Below are positions 39,802 to 51,109 of a stretch of 64,000 nt of DNA, piece after piece (positions within the stretch are counted from its first letter, which is position 1; every line of letters starts with the position of its first letter). The DNA is from Entoloma clypeatum (lineage: Eukaryota > Basidiomycota > Agaricomycetes > Agaricales > Entolomataceae). A program made the translations under genes and the position numbers. The notes below the pieces were generated by a model. It searched no databases. It was not told where the DNA came from and saw only the letters and a list, made by a program, of their open reading frames with translations. The stretch lies in assembly GCA_963565915.1 (NCBI GenBank), contig OY751492.1, forward strand, positions 1,302,001 to 1,366,000, in the 5' to 3' direction.

Positions 39802-42005
39802 CTAGATCTCGACTTCCAGGCGAGATATGATGTCGTCCGGGGTGTCCGTGAAATTCTCATATGGTTTAAATTCCAATCCTTCAAAGATGTTTGCGCGTAA
39901 GCGCCGGGGTGCATTCGGGTTTAATTTAAAGAAGTCCTCCACTGCTTCCTTGGCATGTTCTAGGTGATCCTCGGGTTCCCACATGTTGTGGTCCAGAGTC
40001 AGACCTTCCCATTGCACTAAATATTCCAGCTTTCCTCTCTTCAACCTTGAGTCAATAACTTTAGCGACATTGTACTCCTCTTCGCCATTGATAACTATTG
40101 GGTTTGGTGCCTGCATCCTTTGTGATATAAATAGTGGTTCTTTAAATAATCGGACCCGTGATACATTGATAACCGGGTGGATTTTCCACAACTTCGGCAA
40201 TTTAAGTTCCACCGCGTGTGACGAAATGATTTTGGTTATGGCATAGGGTCCAATCCATCGTTCGGCAAGTTTCTTTAAGGGTCGGTTCAACTTTAGATCT
40301 TTAGTTGATAACCAAACTTTGTCGCCAACTTTGTAAACAGGTGCATCTCCTCGTTTCAGGTTTGCATACCATACCATCTCCTCTCGTGCTTTTACTAGCG
40401 CCGCTTCTGCCTCCTCATGAATCTTTTTCATTCACTCTGCGAATTCTTTTGCTGGTTCTGATTTTTCTACCCTCCGAGGTTCTATGCCCATCCTAGGGTT
40501 AAATCCATAATTTACATAGAACGGCGAAAACTGAGTTGCCATGTGAATTTTATTATTACAGGCAAATTCTGCGGTTGCCATCCATTCGGGCCAATCTATT
40601 TGCCGATGGGAGATAAACGATCTTAGTATTGCTCCAATTCCTGGTTGATGCGTTCCGTCTGTCCGTCTGTCTGCGGATGATACACCGTTGATAATCTAGT
40701 TGTGATTCCCAATATTTTATTTAGTTCCTTCATAAATATTGCCGCGAATTGTGGTCCGCGATCTGATGTTAACGATTCTGGAAGTCCATGCAGTTTCCAG
40801 ACTTCACCCCGATATAATTTAGCTAACCCTTCTGCTGAGACTTCATTGCATGTTTTGATAAAGTGTGATTGCTTAGTGGATCTGCAAGCCACCACTAATA
40901 CCGCGTTGTACCCCTGAGCTTCTGGGAGTCCTACAATAAAATCTGCCGTAACGTGTTTCCATGGTCCTGCATGTTCTGTGTTTGCTTTCAATTTACCGGC
41001 TAGCGGTTGAGGCACATTTTTTGATCGTTGACATCTGTCGCAGCCCTCGACATATGCTTTGACCATGTTTGTGATTCCGGGTCACCAATAATTACGCGTA
41101 ACTAATTCCAGGGTTTTCCATTGACCCGGATGTCCAGCGACTGGATTGTCGTGATGTGTCATAACCATACAATTCTTATCCGACTTATCTGACGACTCCG
41201 ACGATTCATCCGATCCGACATCCGCTCCGACGAGATTCTATTTATATTTGATTGTACTTCTACTACGTAACATCTCAACCATACTTACAAGTAGACATAT
41301 GTTGTTCACTTTTCATTTGCTACTCTCCGTACTCCGAATGTTCCGATGGTCAACTCCGATATCTGCACATCACTTATAGTAATACTGATCATTCTAGTTT
41401 ATTATAAATAGTGTACCAAACCTGTCATAGAACCTCAGTTCAAATATCATACGTTACACCTCATTCGCATCCGTCTCCACTTGCCTCTGAGCATTCTCTC
41501 CGTCGCCTCCGCTCATCCACTCATCTGCTCATCCGACATCCGCCAATCCAAAATTGAGGACCACGTCAAAGAGTGGGGCGCAACACACAAGTTGAAGCCA
41601 GGTCCTTTCAGCCAGACGTCGTATCTATCGCATCCGCTCCTCCGCTACTCCGCTCCGACTCATCCGACGTTTTCCGACATTGAGAAACACACTACGTGAC
41701 ATGATGTAATTTAATAATTTCCACCCTGAGTTCCTGATCCTTTGGAACGTAAACATTTCCTCTGTGCAACCATAAACCCTGCTCCTCATGCCATTCCTCC
41801 GCTCGTAATGTTTTTGTGTTCGTTTTCTTTAGTTCTTCCACAGCTTTGAGCACTTGCTCATCAAACTCTTTTGCATCCCTGATGCGTTTCAATAGTTTAG
41901 TTTCTTCTCCATCAATAAGTAGATGTCCCCGATCCATTGCACGCAAGTGGAAATATTTGGGTTTCAATAGTGTTACATCCTCATTGTCATTTTCTACCCC
42001 CTTTC
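39802..42005 (-). pseudogene. pol: Gy3 integrase and chromodomain, split by a solo LTR
   Basis: From the right: the end of the RNase H-integrase linker (to about 41967), RGNVYVPKDQELRVEIIKLHH, then the Gy8 solo LTR (41157-41701). The zinc region follows (HDNPVAGHPGQWKTLEL...CDRCQRSK), then the core D (VTADFIVGLPEA), D (TSDRGPQFA) and E (HPQTDGQTERINQELEQY). After a stop near 40623 come the region to the GPY module (GDKVWLSTKDLKL...KLAERWIGPY) and a chromodomain (EYNVAKVIDSRLKRGKLEYLVQWEG), ending at 39802. Stops near 40623 and 40432 and a TGA in RNYW* are visible. Confidence 0.9.
41157..41701 (+). repeat. Gy8 solo LTR, TSD TGATG
   Basis: TGTCATAACCATAC...CTACGTGACA, 545 bp, with TGATG at 41152-41156 and 41702-41706. 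It has a TATAAATA box near 41404, CAGTTCAAATATC downstream, and the GCGCAACACACAAGTTGAAG block also found in the Gy1 LTRs. It interrupts Gy3 integrase between LHH and the following residues. Confidence 0.9.
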
Positions 42006-42314
42006 TGTTGAAACTTTTCCCATCACGTAGATTAGATTAGATTAGATTAGATCACGTGACCTTTACATATCTTCATTACATACTTGTTTGGTTGGTACAA
42101 ACAGTAGTACGGTATATAAGACCAGGAAACTGTCAATACCAACAAGTTGTCTCTTGACTCTTAACCAGCTCCATCGCTCTTACCAGCCTCAACCGCTCTC
42201 ACCAGCCTTACCCCTCCAAACCATGTAAGTGACCATAGCGGTATCGTAGAGTACTTCCACTGTAGCTATGTTGCTCAGTACACCTGTGGCTAGCGCCCAG
42301 GTGGAACTTCAACA
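42006..42314 (+). repeat. Co2-B 5' LTR
   Basis: TGTTGAAACTTTTC...AACTTCAACA. U3 is as in Co2-A, but the sequence after about 42166 (CAGCTCCATCG..., CCATGTAAGTGACC) is subtype-specific. Confidence 0.95.
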
Positions 42315-42678
42315 GGTTATGGGCCCCGGATAGCAGAGGGACTTGGGAAACGCTGGCAACAGCGAGTACCTGCCCACTCTACCCTGGTTGGCAAAGAACT
42401 GATCGAAAGATCTAGGTTCTGAGTCTTACTTCTTCACATATGAACCTGGGAACATCATTACGACAAGTACCTGTCATGAGGCGTCCCTAAGGGGATTGAC
42501 ATAGTACACTCCATGTGGAAAACGTTGATCGCATCTTATACGTTTCTGACATATAAAGGGTTTTCCCATGACCGCTATTCCTGAAGGGAATATGTCATAA
42601 GGAATCATTCAATTGTTTTCTCGAATCATATTCATAACACATCACTGATTGGGAACCCCTTTTAGATTCATCTAAAAA
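42315..42678 (+). other. Co2-B leader with primer-binding site
   Basis: Starts GGTTATGGGCCCC. Nearly colinear with the Co2-A leader, with a few substitutions and small indels; no credible ORF. Confidence 0.7.
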
Positions 42679-45027
42679 ATGTCTACCTCTCGCTCTGCTC
42701 TTGACACCATCGCCCCCTTTGACGGCATCGACTACCAAAGCTGGGCCGAGAGGGTGAAGTCCTACCTCCTCCATCAAGGAGTCTGGCGCATCGTCTCTGG
42801 CGACATCACACGTCCCGAGATCGCCGACTTCACCACTACGGTCTCCACTCCCGGTCCCACCGCCGCTGCTCCCCCTGTGTTGACTACCACGGTCGACCAA
42901 CCTGGCTTCCACAAGGAAGAAAAGGCCTGGATCAGGGACGACGACGTAGCTCTCGGGGCGATACACCTGAAAGTCTCTGAGGCGATCAGACGCCACATCA
43001 AAGATAGCACCTCGGCACTTGACGCGTGGAAAACGCTAAAAGACACCTACTCCAAGGTATCCCCGGCTGTCATCTTCGGCGATTTCAAGGCCGCCGCCAC
43101 CTACAAGCTATCTGGACGCGACCCCGTTCCCGAAATCGAGCGCCTGGGATCCCTTTTCGCCCGGCTCGCCGATTCGAACTTCGATGTTCCCGACCTGATG
43201 CAGGCAATGATCCTGGCCAACGCAATCCCCGACGCCTGGTCGTCACTCTCCACTGCACTTTTCCAGGTCTACGACGCCGATGACTTCACTTACAAAGCCG
43301 TCGCCGAGAGCATCATCTCTGAATACCGGCGCAAGTACTCGATCGGGTCTACTCGTGCGTCCAATGAGCAGGCCAAGAAAATTTCTGGGACAAAGCGAAA
43401 GGGGCAGGACCCCAAATGGGAAAAGCAGCAAAAGCCGAGTACCTCGCACAATGACGCTGACGAGCAGCCTAACTCGCCCGACCCGAGTACCGCTTCTGAA
43501 AAAAAGAAGGGAAAAGGACGCTGGCGCAATCAGAAGAAAAGCGCCAACACTGCGGACAACGCGTCCGACCAGGTGGAAGAGACGGTTGAGTTCGTTGCTC
43601 CCGCCATCCACTTCCCTCCTCCGGCACCATCCTTCACCACCATCACTGGCCGCGGGAAAACGCTAAGTACCGCCCAGCCCGATTCCGCAAAAATGCAGTC
43701 GCTCCTGCAACGGATGAACCCGCCTCCTTCCCAGTACACCGGACTTCCATCTGGAAAGCCGTCCGTGTGGAAAAAGAATGACCATGTTCGCAAACTCGCG
43801 CGCGGAATTGGTGCTCGCCCCTCAGGATCGAACCTTCGTATCTTGGATACCATCATCCCTGACATCGACGAAAGGCCGGCTAAACAGCGTCGCGTAGCCC
43901 CGTCGATAGAAGAATCGCTGAAGATGATGGATATCGATCAGGAACAGATGGGGCCGGAGCAATTTGAAGATGGGCTGATTGAACTTGACGGTTCGTCACA
44001 TTCTCCTCTCAAACTTGACCAAATGGGAAACACTAATAATCACGCACAGACGTTTGAATACATATTAGCTAGTACCGATGCAGATAGTATAGATCTCTTT
44101 AGTGATGATCTGTACAAAAAATATATCAAACATTTCGCGTCCTGCACACACTGCAAAGAGAGAGAACGCGCTCAGTGGATCTTAGATTCCGGCGCATCAT
44201 TACACTTTACCCATGAGTTTAAAGACTTTGCGTACTACAGGCCTCTCAAGGCTAAGCGATTTGTCCAAACAGCTGAAAAGGGAAAGAAACTGGAAATTCT
44301 CGGAGTTGGGGCCGTTCCAGTACGGCATACCCTAAATGGGGAAATAAAAACCCACCTTCTCCGACCTGTATTCTACATTCCGGACATGGACACACGCCTA
44401 TTGTCCCTAGGCGTCTTCCTTAATCACGGTTACAAAGTAGACGGAATGCGTGGAGAAATCAACATCTCCAAAGGCCAGAACAAAATACAGTTCTCACCTC
44501 ACATTCTCGGACAAACCATTTATTGGTTAGACACTGAAATACGCCAAGACCAAATCCACGCGATCTCTAGCGAAATCACTGTCGAAACCTGGCACAAACG
44601 CCTTGGCCACCCAAATGACCAGGCGCTCAATAAGATTCCCACCAGTACCAAAGGAGTACCCAAAACGTTAGTATGTGAGAAATCACAGGAAAGCTGCACG
44701 GGGTGTCTAAAAGGGAAAATGCCGAATCAGTCCTACCCTAACTCGATGACAAGGGCTGTCAAACCCTTTGATTTGATCCATTTGGACTTGAAGCAGATAT
44801 CCACGGCATCGTACCACAAGTACAAATATTTCCTTACCTTTTTGGATGATTTTTCTTCCCATGTCTGGGTTGTCTTGCTTAGGAAAAAGTCAGGCGCCAT
44901 CACGGCGCTGAAGCAATTCCTTGCGATGATCCAGAATCAATTCGCCGCCACCCCTAAAAATGGCGGGTTGATGGAGGTGGAGAATTTGATGAATACAAGG
45001 ATGTACTTGCCGATCATGGAATTCTGA
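42679..45027 (+). CDS. gag-pol: Co2-B gag-protease-integrase (first frame)
   Basis: 782 codons from MSTSRSALD. The gag and linker half differs from Co2-A by many substitutions, strongly so around residues 455-490 just before protease (MGNTNNHAQTFEYI here, RKANNTSLQTCKIL in Co2-A). From YYRPLKAKRF on the protein is identical to Co2-A. Protease DSGASLHFTHEF and the integrase zinc region are intact. The frame ends at the same shifted point (A run at 44956-44960). Confidence 0.93.
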   Translation: MSTSRSALDTIAPFDGIDYQSWAERVKSYLLHQGVWRIVSGDITRPEIADFTTTVSTPGPTAAAPPVLTTTVDQPGFHKEEKAWIRDDDVALGAIHLKVSEAIRRHIKDSTSALDAWKTLKDTYSKVSPAVIFGDFKAAATYKLSGRDPVPEIERLGSLFARLADSNFDVPDLMQAMILANAIPDAWSSLSTALFQVYDADDFTYKAVAESIISEYRRKYSIGSTRASNEQAKKISGTKRKGQDPKWEKQQKPSTSHNDADEQPNSPDPSTASEKKKGKGRWRNQKKSANTADNASDQVEETVEFVAPAIHFPPPAPSFTTITGRGKTLSTAQPDSAKMQSLLQRMNPPPSQYTGLPSGKPSVWKKNDHVRKLARGIGARPSGSNLRILDTIIPDIDERPAKQRRVAPSIEESLKMMDIDQEQMGPEQFEDGLIELDGSSHSPLKLDQMGNTNNHAQTFEYILASTDADSIDLFSDDLYKKYIKHFASCTHCKERERAQWILDSGASLHFTHEFKDFAYYRPLKAKRFVQTAEKGKKLEILGVGAVPVRHTLNGEIKTHLLRPVFYIPDMDTRLLSLGVFLNHGYKVDGMRGEINISKGQNKIQFSPHILGQTIYWLDTEIRQDQIHAISSEITVETWHKRLGHPNDQALNKIPTSTKGVPKTLVCEKSQESCTGCLKGKMPNQSYPNSMTRAVKPFDLIHLDLKQISTASYHKYKYFLTFLDDFSSHVWVVLLRKKSGAITALKQFLAMIQNQFAATPKNGGLMEVENLMNTRMYLPIMEF

Positions 45028-47396
45028 TCGACATCACACTCCCATATCAGCACCAGCAGAATGGTAGAGCAGAATGGATAAATCGAACTCTGTGGGAAAA
45101 ATCTCAGGCATTGCGTTTCGACGCATGTCTACCGCCGATGTGGTGGGAATTCTGTTTGGAACATGCAGCATTTCTATACAACAGAACCCCCATGCGGCGC
45201 CTTGAATGGAAAACCCCTTATTTCAGGGTGACCAATGAGATCCCCGACATGTCCAGCGTCAGAGTCTTCGGATGCCAAGCATACGTATATATCCCAAAAG
45301 AAAAACGCAGAAACTCCCTGGAGTCAAGATCTCGATTGATGATTTATCTCGGATCAAAACCAGGGGTCAAAGGATACCGCTTCATGGATCCTGAGACCAA
45401 CACGATTTTCATGGGCGGGAAAGCTATCTTTGATGAAAGCAAGTACCCTAGATGCCACATCGACCCCTTGCCAGAAAACCATCCAGAAATGGAAAACCCA
45501 GAGCCGGCTGATGAGTTTGAGGATCTCATCCCCGGTAGCAATGATGACGATAGTCACAACGAAATACCTCATGACCCAGTTCCCATTGAACAGGATCAAC
45601 CCGAATCAGACAACGAACTGCCTGCCAATGAGCCTGATGACGAACCGCGAGTACCCACTCCGGAACCCGAGCAAGTACCAGATCGACCGATCAGGGAACG
45701 ACGAGTTCGGAAGATGCCAGGAAGCATCTATGGGGAAGACACTCCAGCGTCTGATCTTGAAAAATTAGATCGAAGACGGAGATTGGGTGGTCAAACGGCA
45801 TGGATGAATGATCTCCTGATGGAGGCAATATCAGTCCAAGTTGGCATCATTGAAATGTCACATAAAGACATATACCCTCTTCCAAATAAAGAAGACTGGT
45901 ATGCGGCTGAACGAAAAGAGCTAGATATGCTCAAACACCGCGGGGTGATCACGGAGCTAGTACCCCTGCCTGCAGGGAGGAAAGCTCTAAGGAACAAATG
46001 GGTTTATAACGAAAAATCCGATGGGCATCTGAAAGCGCGCCTTGTCGCAAAAGGCTTCTCGCAGGTGGAAGGGATCGACTTTGATCAGATCTTCTCACCA
46101 GTCGTAAGATACGAAACCGTCCGACTAATACTGGCATTGACAGCCCTTGAAGGGTGGTTCATGACACTGTTGGACGTCTCATCAGCCTTCCTCTACGGAA
46201 CGCTCCGCGAAGTCATTTACATGCGACAGCCTGAGGGCTACATAGTAAAAGGGAAAGAACACCTCGTGTACCAACTATTCAAAGCTCTATATGGACTTAA
46301 GCAGGCCGCATTAGCCTGGTGGAGGGAACTTGATTCCTCCATGAAAAAGTTCGGCTTTGTCCGGCTTCACTCCGATGCGGGAGTTTTCATTCACAAAAGT
46401 ACCAACGGGGAAATTGTAATCGCCGTCATCTATGTCGACGACTCTGCTTTTCTCGGCACAAACCGGGAATACACGCTAGAGAAAAAGAAGGCCTTCATGG
46501 CAACATGGGAATGTAGGGACCTTGGGCACCTTGTGCCTGATGGGGAACCGAAGGAATTTCTCTCTATCCAAATAAGGCAACGTGGGAAATGTATCTTCAT
46601 CGATCAAGTACCTTACCTTGAGAAAATACTCGAACGAATGGGGATGAGCAAATCTAATGCCACCCATACCCCACTTCCTATGGGCTACAAACCCATAATG
46701 TCCGAAGATGAACCCAATGCAGAACTTCGATCAAAGTACCAATCCGTCATCGGATCACTTCTATATCTGATGATTGGAACGAGGCAAGACATCTGCTTTG
46801 CCGTGATTAAAATGTCGCAGTTTTCCGCAAATCCCACCAAACGCCATTTAGAAGTGGCTAGGGATATTTGCAGGTATCTGAAGGCGACAAAAAATTACGC
46901 AATCATGTATGATGGCGACTCAGGGAAAGGAATCTATGCATTCACAGACTCCGACTGGGCGTCAGATGAAAACACCAGGAGGTCTACCACTGGCTTCTTC
47001 ATATCACTGGCGTCTGGAGCAGTAACATGGGTATCATCGGCGCAAAAGACCATCGCCCTCTCTTCCACAGAAGCAGAGTATATGGTGTTATCAGATTGCA
47101 GTCGCGCAGCAACATGGCTGAGAAGCATGCTTGCCGAACTTGGAATGCAGATCGGATCAGTACCGATCTATGGAGATAACAACGGCTCCGTCTTTATCGC
47201 ATCCAACCCTGTAACCGAGAAACGATCCAAGCACATTGACGTGCGGTTCCACTTCGTCAGAGAAAAAGTCTCCGAAGGAATAATTACGGTTGAATTCATT
47301 GAAGGAGTGAACAACCCTGCAGATCTTTTAACTAAGAATCTGGGGAAAATCCTCTTTTCCAAGTTTATCCCGTACTTCGGATTGATAAAGAACTAG
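44961..47396 (+). CDS. pol: Co2-B integrase end, RT and RNase H (second frame)
   Basis: Translation identical to the Co2-A counterpart over the whole length: integrase Asp and Glu, YVDD of RT, RNase H motifs, TAG at 47394-47396. It lacks its own ATG, so it needs the frame correction at the A run to be expressed as part of a polyprotein. Full identity over more than 2.4 kb against a clearly diverged 5' half is the basis for the recombination finding. Confidence 0.93.
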   Translation, partial: WRVDGGGEFDEYKDVLADHGILIDITLPYQHQQNGRAEWINRTLWEKSQALRFDACLPPMWWEFCLEHAAFLYNRTPMRRLEWKTPYFRVTNEIPDMSSVRVFGCQAYVYIPKEKRRNSLESRSRLMIYLGSKPGVKGYRFMDPETNTIFMGGKAIFDESKYPRCHIDPLPENHPEMENPEPADEFEDLIPGSNDDDSHNEIPHDPVPIEQDQPESDNELPANEPDDEPRVPTPEPEQVPDRPIRERRVRKMPGSIYGEDTPASDLEKLDRRRRLGGQTAWMNDLLMEAISVQVGIIEMSHKDIYPLPNKEDWYAAERKELDMLKHRGVITELVPLPAGRKALRNKWVYNEKSDGHLKARLVAKGFSQVEGIDFDQIFSPVVRYETVRLILALTALEGWFMTLLDVSSAFLYGTLREVIYMRQPEGYIVKGKEHLVYQLFKALYGLKQAALAWWRELDSSMKKFGFVRLHSDAGVFIHKSTNGEIVIAVIYVDDSAFLGTNREYTLEKKKAFMATWECRDLGHLVPDGEPKEFLSIQIRQRGKCIFIDQVPYLEKILERMGMSKSNATHTPLPMGYKPIMSEDEPNAELRSKYQSVIGSLLYLMIGTRQDICFAVIKMSQFSANPTKRHLEVARDICRYLKATKNYAIMYDGDSGKGIYAFTDSDWASDENTRRSTTGFFISLASGAVTWVSSAQKTIALSSTEAEYMVLSDCSRAATWLRSMLAELGMQIGSVPIYGDNNGSVFIASNPVTEKRSKHIDVRFHFVREKVSEGIITVEFIEGVNNPADLLTKNLGKILFSKFIPYFGLIKN

Positions 47397-47472
47397 GCGA
47401 AACAAAAGTACCTATATATATATGTGGGAAAAAGTAAGATGTATTTAGAAGTATGTACTAAATATGGGGGGG

Positions 47473-47781
47473 TGTTGAAACTTTTCCCATCACGTAGATT
47501 AGATTAGATTAGATTACATCACGTGACCTTTACATATCTTCATTACATACTTGTTTGGTTGGTACAAACAGTAGTACGGTATATAAGACCAGGAAACTGT
47601 CAATACCAACAAGTTGTCTCTTGACTCTTAACCAGCTCCATCGCTCTTACCAGCCTCAACCGCTCTCACCAGCCTTACCCCTCCAAACCATGTAAGTGAC
47701 CATAGCGGTATCGTAGAGTACTTCCACTGTAGCTATGTTGCTCAGTACACCTGTGGCTAGCGCCCAGGTGGAACTTCAACA
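47473..47781 (+). repeat. Co2-B 3' LTR
   Basis: 309 bp, same subtype as its 5' LTR; one difference in the GATTA run region. It is followed by CTTTC. Confidence 0.95.
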
Positions 47782-47786
47782 CTTTC

Positions 47787-50000
47787 TATGGTCAACTCTT
47801 CTTGAAAGAGCATCTGCCTTCCCCATTGAAGTTCTGCCTTGTGTATTAATTTAAAGTTGAAACGTGTTAGATACAACTCCCAACATGCTTGTCTGCGATT
47901 AAGCTTTCGACCCTGCATGAAGTATTCCAGATTTTTGTGATCGGTCCAGATCTCGACCTCATGTTTGGCTCCTTCAAGGTGGTGTCTCCATGCTTCTAGC
48001 GCTCGAATTATGCCCAGCATTTCTTTATCGTGTACGTCATAATTTCTTTCCACGTCATTTAATCCTTTAGATAAAAAGGCGCATGGCCTTCATTTTTCAT
48101 CCTCACATTCCATAGATAGAATCGCTCCCGTGGCAAAGTCCGATGTGTCTGATTCTACTCTTAACTTCCGATCCGGATCGGGAGATATCAATATGGGTGC
48201 TTCCGTAAATAAGTTTTTTAGCGTGTCAAATGCTTCCTCCTGTTCCGTACTCCATTTCCATACCATGTCCTTCCTTGTTAATTTATGTAATGGTCCGGCC
48301 ACTTTAGAGAAATCTTTGATGAATCTCCGATAGAAATTGGCGAGTCCAAGGAATGATTGTACTTCCTTGACTTTAGTTGGTGTCAGCCATTGTTTGATGG
48401 CGTCCACTTTCAAAGGGTCCATCCGAATTCCGTCTTTCCCAATAATTAATCCCAAGAACTCTATCTCGTCTCTATCAAAGAAACATTTTTCTGGTTTCAA
48501 GAATAAATTGTTCTCTTGTAATCTTTTCAAAATTTCTTCCACTATGGCGTCGTGCCCTTCCCCTCCTTCTGTTGCTACCAATATATCATTGATATAATAA
48601 CCACATATCCTTGGTCGATCAAGTCCCTAAAGATATCATTCATCATGGTCTGGAACGTGCTCGGGGAATTATTCAGTCCAAAAAACATGACTGTCAGTTC
48701 AAAGGCTCCATCAGGGGTCGTAAATGCCGCTTTCCACTTGTCTCCTTCCTTGATGCGCACATTGTTGTAGCCCCATCTGAGATCCATCTTGGTGAATCTT
48801 TTCTTCCCTTTTAACTTATCAATCAACTCCGGGATCAATGGGAGTGGATAATTATTGCGGACGGTCCAGCTGTTAATATGTCGGTAATCCTGTACCATTC
48901 ATTTCTTCCCATCCTTTTTGGGTATAAAGAAATACTGGCGAAGTTTGTGGTGACTTGGTAGGTCGAATATATCCTTTGTGTAATTGATCGTCCACGAATT
49001 CAGATACTTCCTTCCTTTCATCCGGTGACAAGGGATAGACTTTGGCCTTTTTTGGTACGAAATCTGGCTTTAGGTCTATGGCATGATCCCATGGTTTCCG
49101 GACTGGCAACCTTTCCGATGCTTTCTTTTCAAAGACTGATAGATATTCGTGATATTTCTGGGGAACAACCTGTTCCGCCGGTACTTCATCTGAGGGTTCT
49201 CTCTTAGCATGTGGATTATTTCCTCCTCCACCTCTTCTTCATTTCCTTCTACTACTTCTTCCATTCTTCCACCCCATCTGGTCCTTGCAGTTTTATTTAA
49301 ATAATGTGTTCGACGCATGCCACATTCTTCTGGACATCTTGATAGTTTAATCTCCGCTTTTTCCCAATCGATTTCTGGATTATGGTGTTTCAGCCAGGTA
49401 TGTCCAACGATGATTTTGGCTTTCCCTAGGTTGCACGCTTCAAACACTGCTACTTTCCACGTGTCCCTTATACTGCATAGCCATGACTGCTTCATGAGTG
49501 ATTGGACCTCCTTGATTAAGTGTGCCATCAACGTTGTAGACCCGGATGGGGAAAGGTAGTTCCCTTAATTTAATATTGTTCCTTTTGGTGAAGTCCAGGT
49601 CAATGAACATTCCTGTCGCCCCTGAGTCCAATAATGCATCAACATCAAAGGTGTGTTTGTCCTGCAATGTTTCCAGTGTGATTTTCATCATAAGCTCTTT
49701 TCCCAAAGAAGCGGATTGAATAAAAGATGGTTCCCCCATAGAGTCCGTTTGCCTAGTTAAAGTATCTGATTCTTCGCAACAGGGAATTAAGCATTCGTCC
49801 GTAAGGGCGGAACCAAGCCTCGTTTCCGAGGGCTCCCCAATGATATAATTTACAAGTGTATCTAAGTCCGATTCATCTTTTTTTTGTTTTTCTCTCCTAG
49901 GTTTATCTAATAGTATTTTATTGTATGTAACTGCTGCGTCCGAAAGTTTCTGAAACCATGATTTTACAGTGTCCTTATGTATGTAAGAGTCTATAGGCAA
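47787..50000 (-). pseudogene. pol: Gy3 protease, RT and RNase H
   Basis: Protease: LLDSGATGMFID near 49620, then VYNVDGTLNQGG and, after a frameshift near 49500, IIVGHTWLKHHNPEIDW. An acidic linker leads to RT ([28 protein letters not shown], frameshift near 48930, [33 protein letters not shown]). After another shift the catalytic motif reads Y-I-N-D (about 48588) instead of YxDD, so a catalytic Asp is lost. The rest is clear: FLGLANFYRRFI, RNase [36 protein letters not shown] and [13 protein letters not shown]. Co2-B interrupts after LTIES. Confidence 0.88.
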
Positions 50001-50035
50001 TTGTTCATAACGATTTGTCAGAGCCAGCGGGGGAT

Positions 50036-51109
50036 TTACTGGTTGACGTTCACAAAACCCTGCTGCCCTGCAGCTTGTCCATTGGGATTCGGCGCAGGCA
50101 CGCCAATCACACCTATTTGACCATTTGTGGCTTGACGTGCTTGACGCCTTGCCGTTATCTGTCTCAGAATTTCTTTCTCATCATGTTCATCAATTTGTTC
50201 GATCATTGCCGCTTGTACCCTACGCTGTGGCTGCCTGCATTCTCGAGCGAAATGCCCTTGTCCACCACAGTTATAGCAATTACCAGGAGCTCGTTGCTGG
50301 TTCCTGTCGACGTTCATCGCATTCAGATCACGTCTTTGTTGCTGCTGACTGTTTTGCTGGGGACGGTACCCTCCATTCTGTTGTTGCCCAAAGGGCCTTC
50401 CGAAATTATTCTGGCCTTGCGGCCGCGGTGCTTGCTGGTTCTGGGGGCGATTTCCCCATTGGTTCCCTTGTCTTTGAGGTCCCTGCCTCATTCCTTGCCT
50501 CATGGCGTAATTTTCTTCAGCCCTTCCAATGGCTGAGATTTCTTCGACAGTTTCCTGCATGGTGTCCTGCCGCCTTCCTTGCTGAAACAATTGTTGTATG
50601 ATTGAGTCCCGGGCATTTCTCTCTAATAAGGAAATCCCATGATGATCCTCAATCTTCCCTTTGATTGCCAGTGTTCCAAACTGCATGATCCAGTCGTCTG
50701 TTTTCATCTGGTTCTGTTTGAACCCCTCAATCTTTGCTCTGGCCCATTCCACTTCAGTGGTAGGGCGAAACCTTGTAATAATCTCATAGACTAAATTTCG
50801 ATACATTGGCCAATCATTCGATTCCATGCATTGGGTGAGTCACGTTTCCCCATACGTTCCTGCAATCGGTCCATCTAATCGGGACCAGACTGCGATACAG
50901 ACTTCATCATCCCCATGTAGCAAATCTCGATTTACTCGGATCCATGTTAGCATTTTTGCCCACCATCCCGAAAATAGGGGTCGGGATCCACTATATTTGC
51001 CGATATCTGCGGCTATTTCAATTCTTCGGCCTGGTTGGTGGGGAGGAGGTGGTGCAACGGGGGGGTCATGATGTTCAGGTGCTTCATCCTGAAGATCTTG
51101 GTTGTCCAT
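50036..51109 (-). pseudogene. gag: Gy3 gag, one in-frame stop
   Basis: 357 residues from the ATG at 51109 (MDNQDLQDEAPEHHDPP). TGA at 50840-50842 (GET*LTQ) breaks the frame inside the capsid region; the sequence continues in frame. The capsid part contains SGWWAKMLTWIRVNRDLL and FRPTTEVEWARAKIEGFKQ. A long Gln/Arg/Asn/Gly-rich stretch (QGNQWGNRPQNQQ...) precedes one CCHC knuckle at residues 278-291 (CYNCGGQGHFAREC). Confidence 0.88.

Larger units (their letters stand above)
42006..47781 (+). mobile_element. Co2-B, full-length Ty1/copia element
   Basis: LTRs 42006-42314 and 47473-47781 (309 bp, one difference); TSD CTTTC at 42001-42005 and 47782-47786. It inserted into the Gy3 RNase H-integrase linker. 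Same layout as Co2-A, including the same one-base shift. From about 44230 to the U3 of the 3' LTR it appears identical to Co2-A, while R/U5, leader and gag are a clearly different subtype. Confidence 0.96.
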
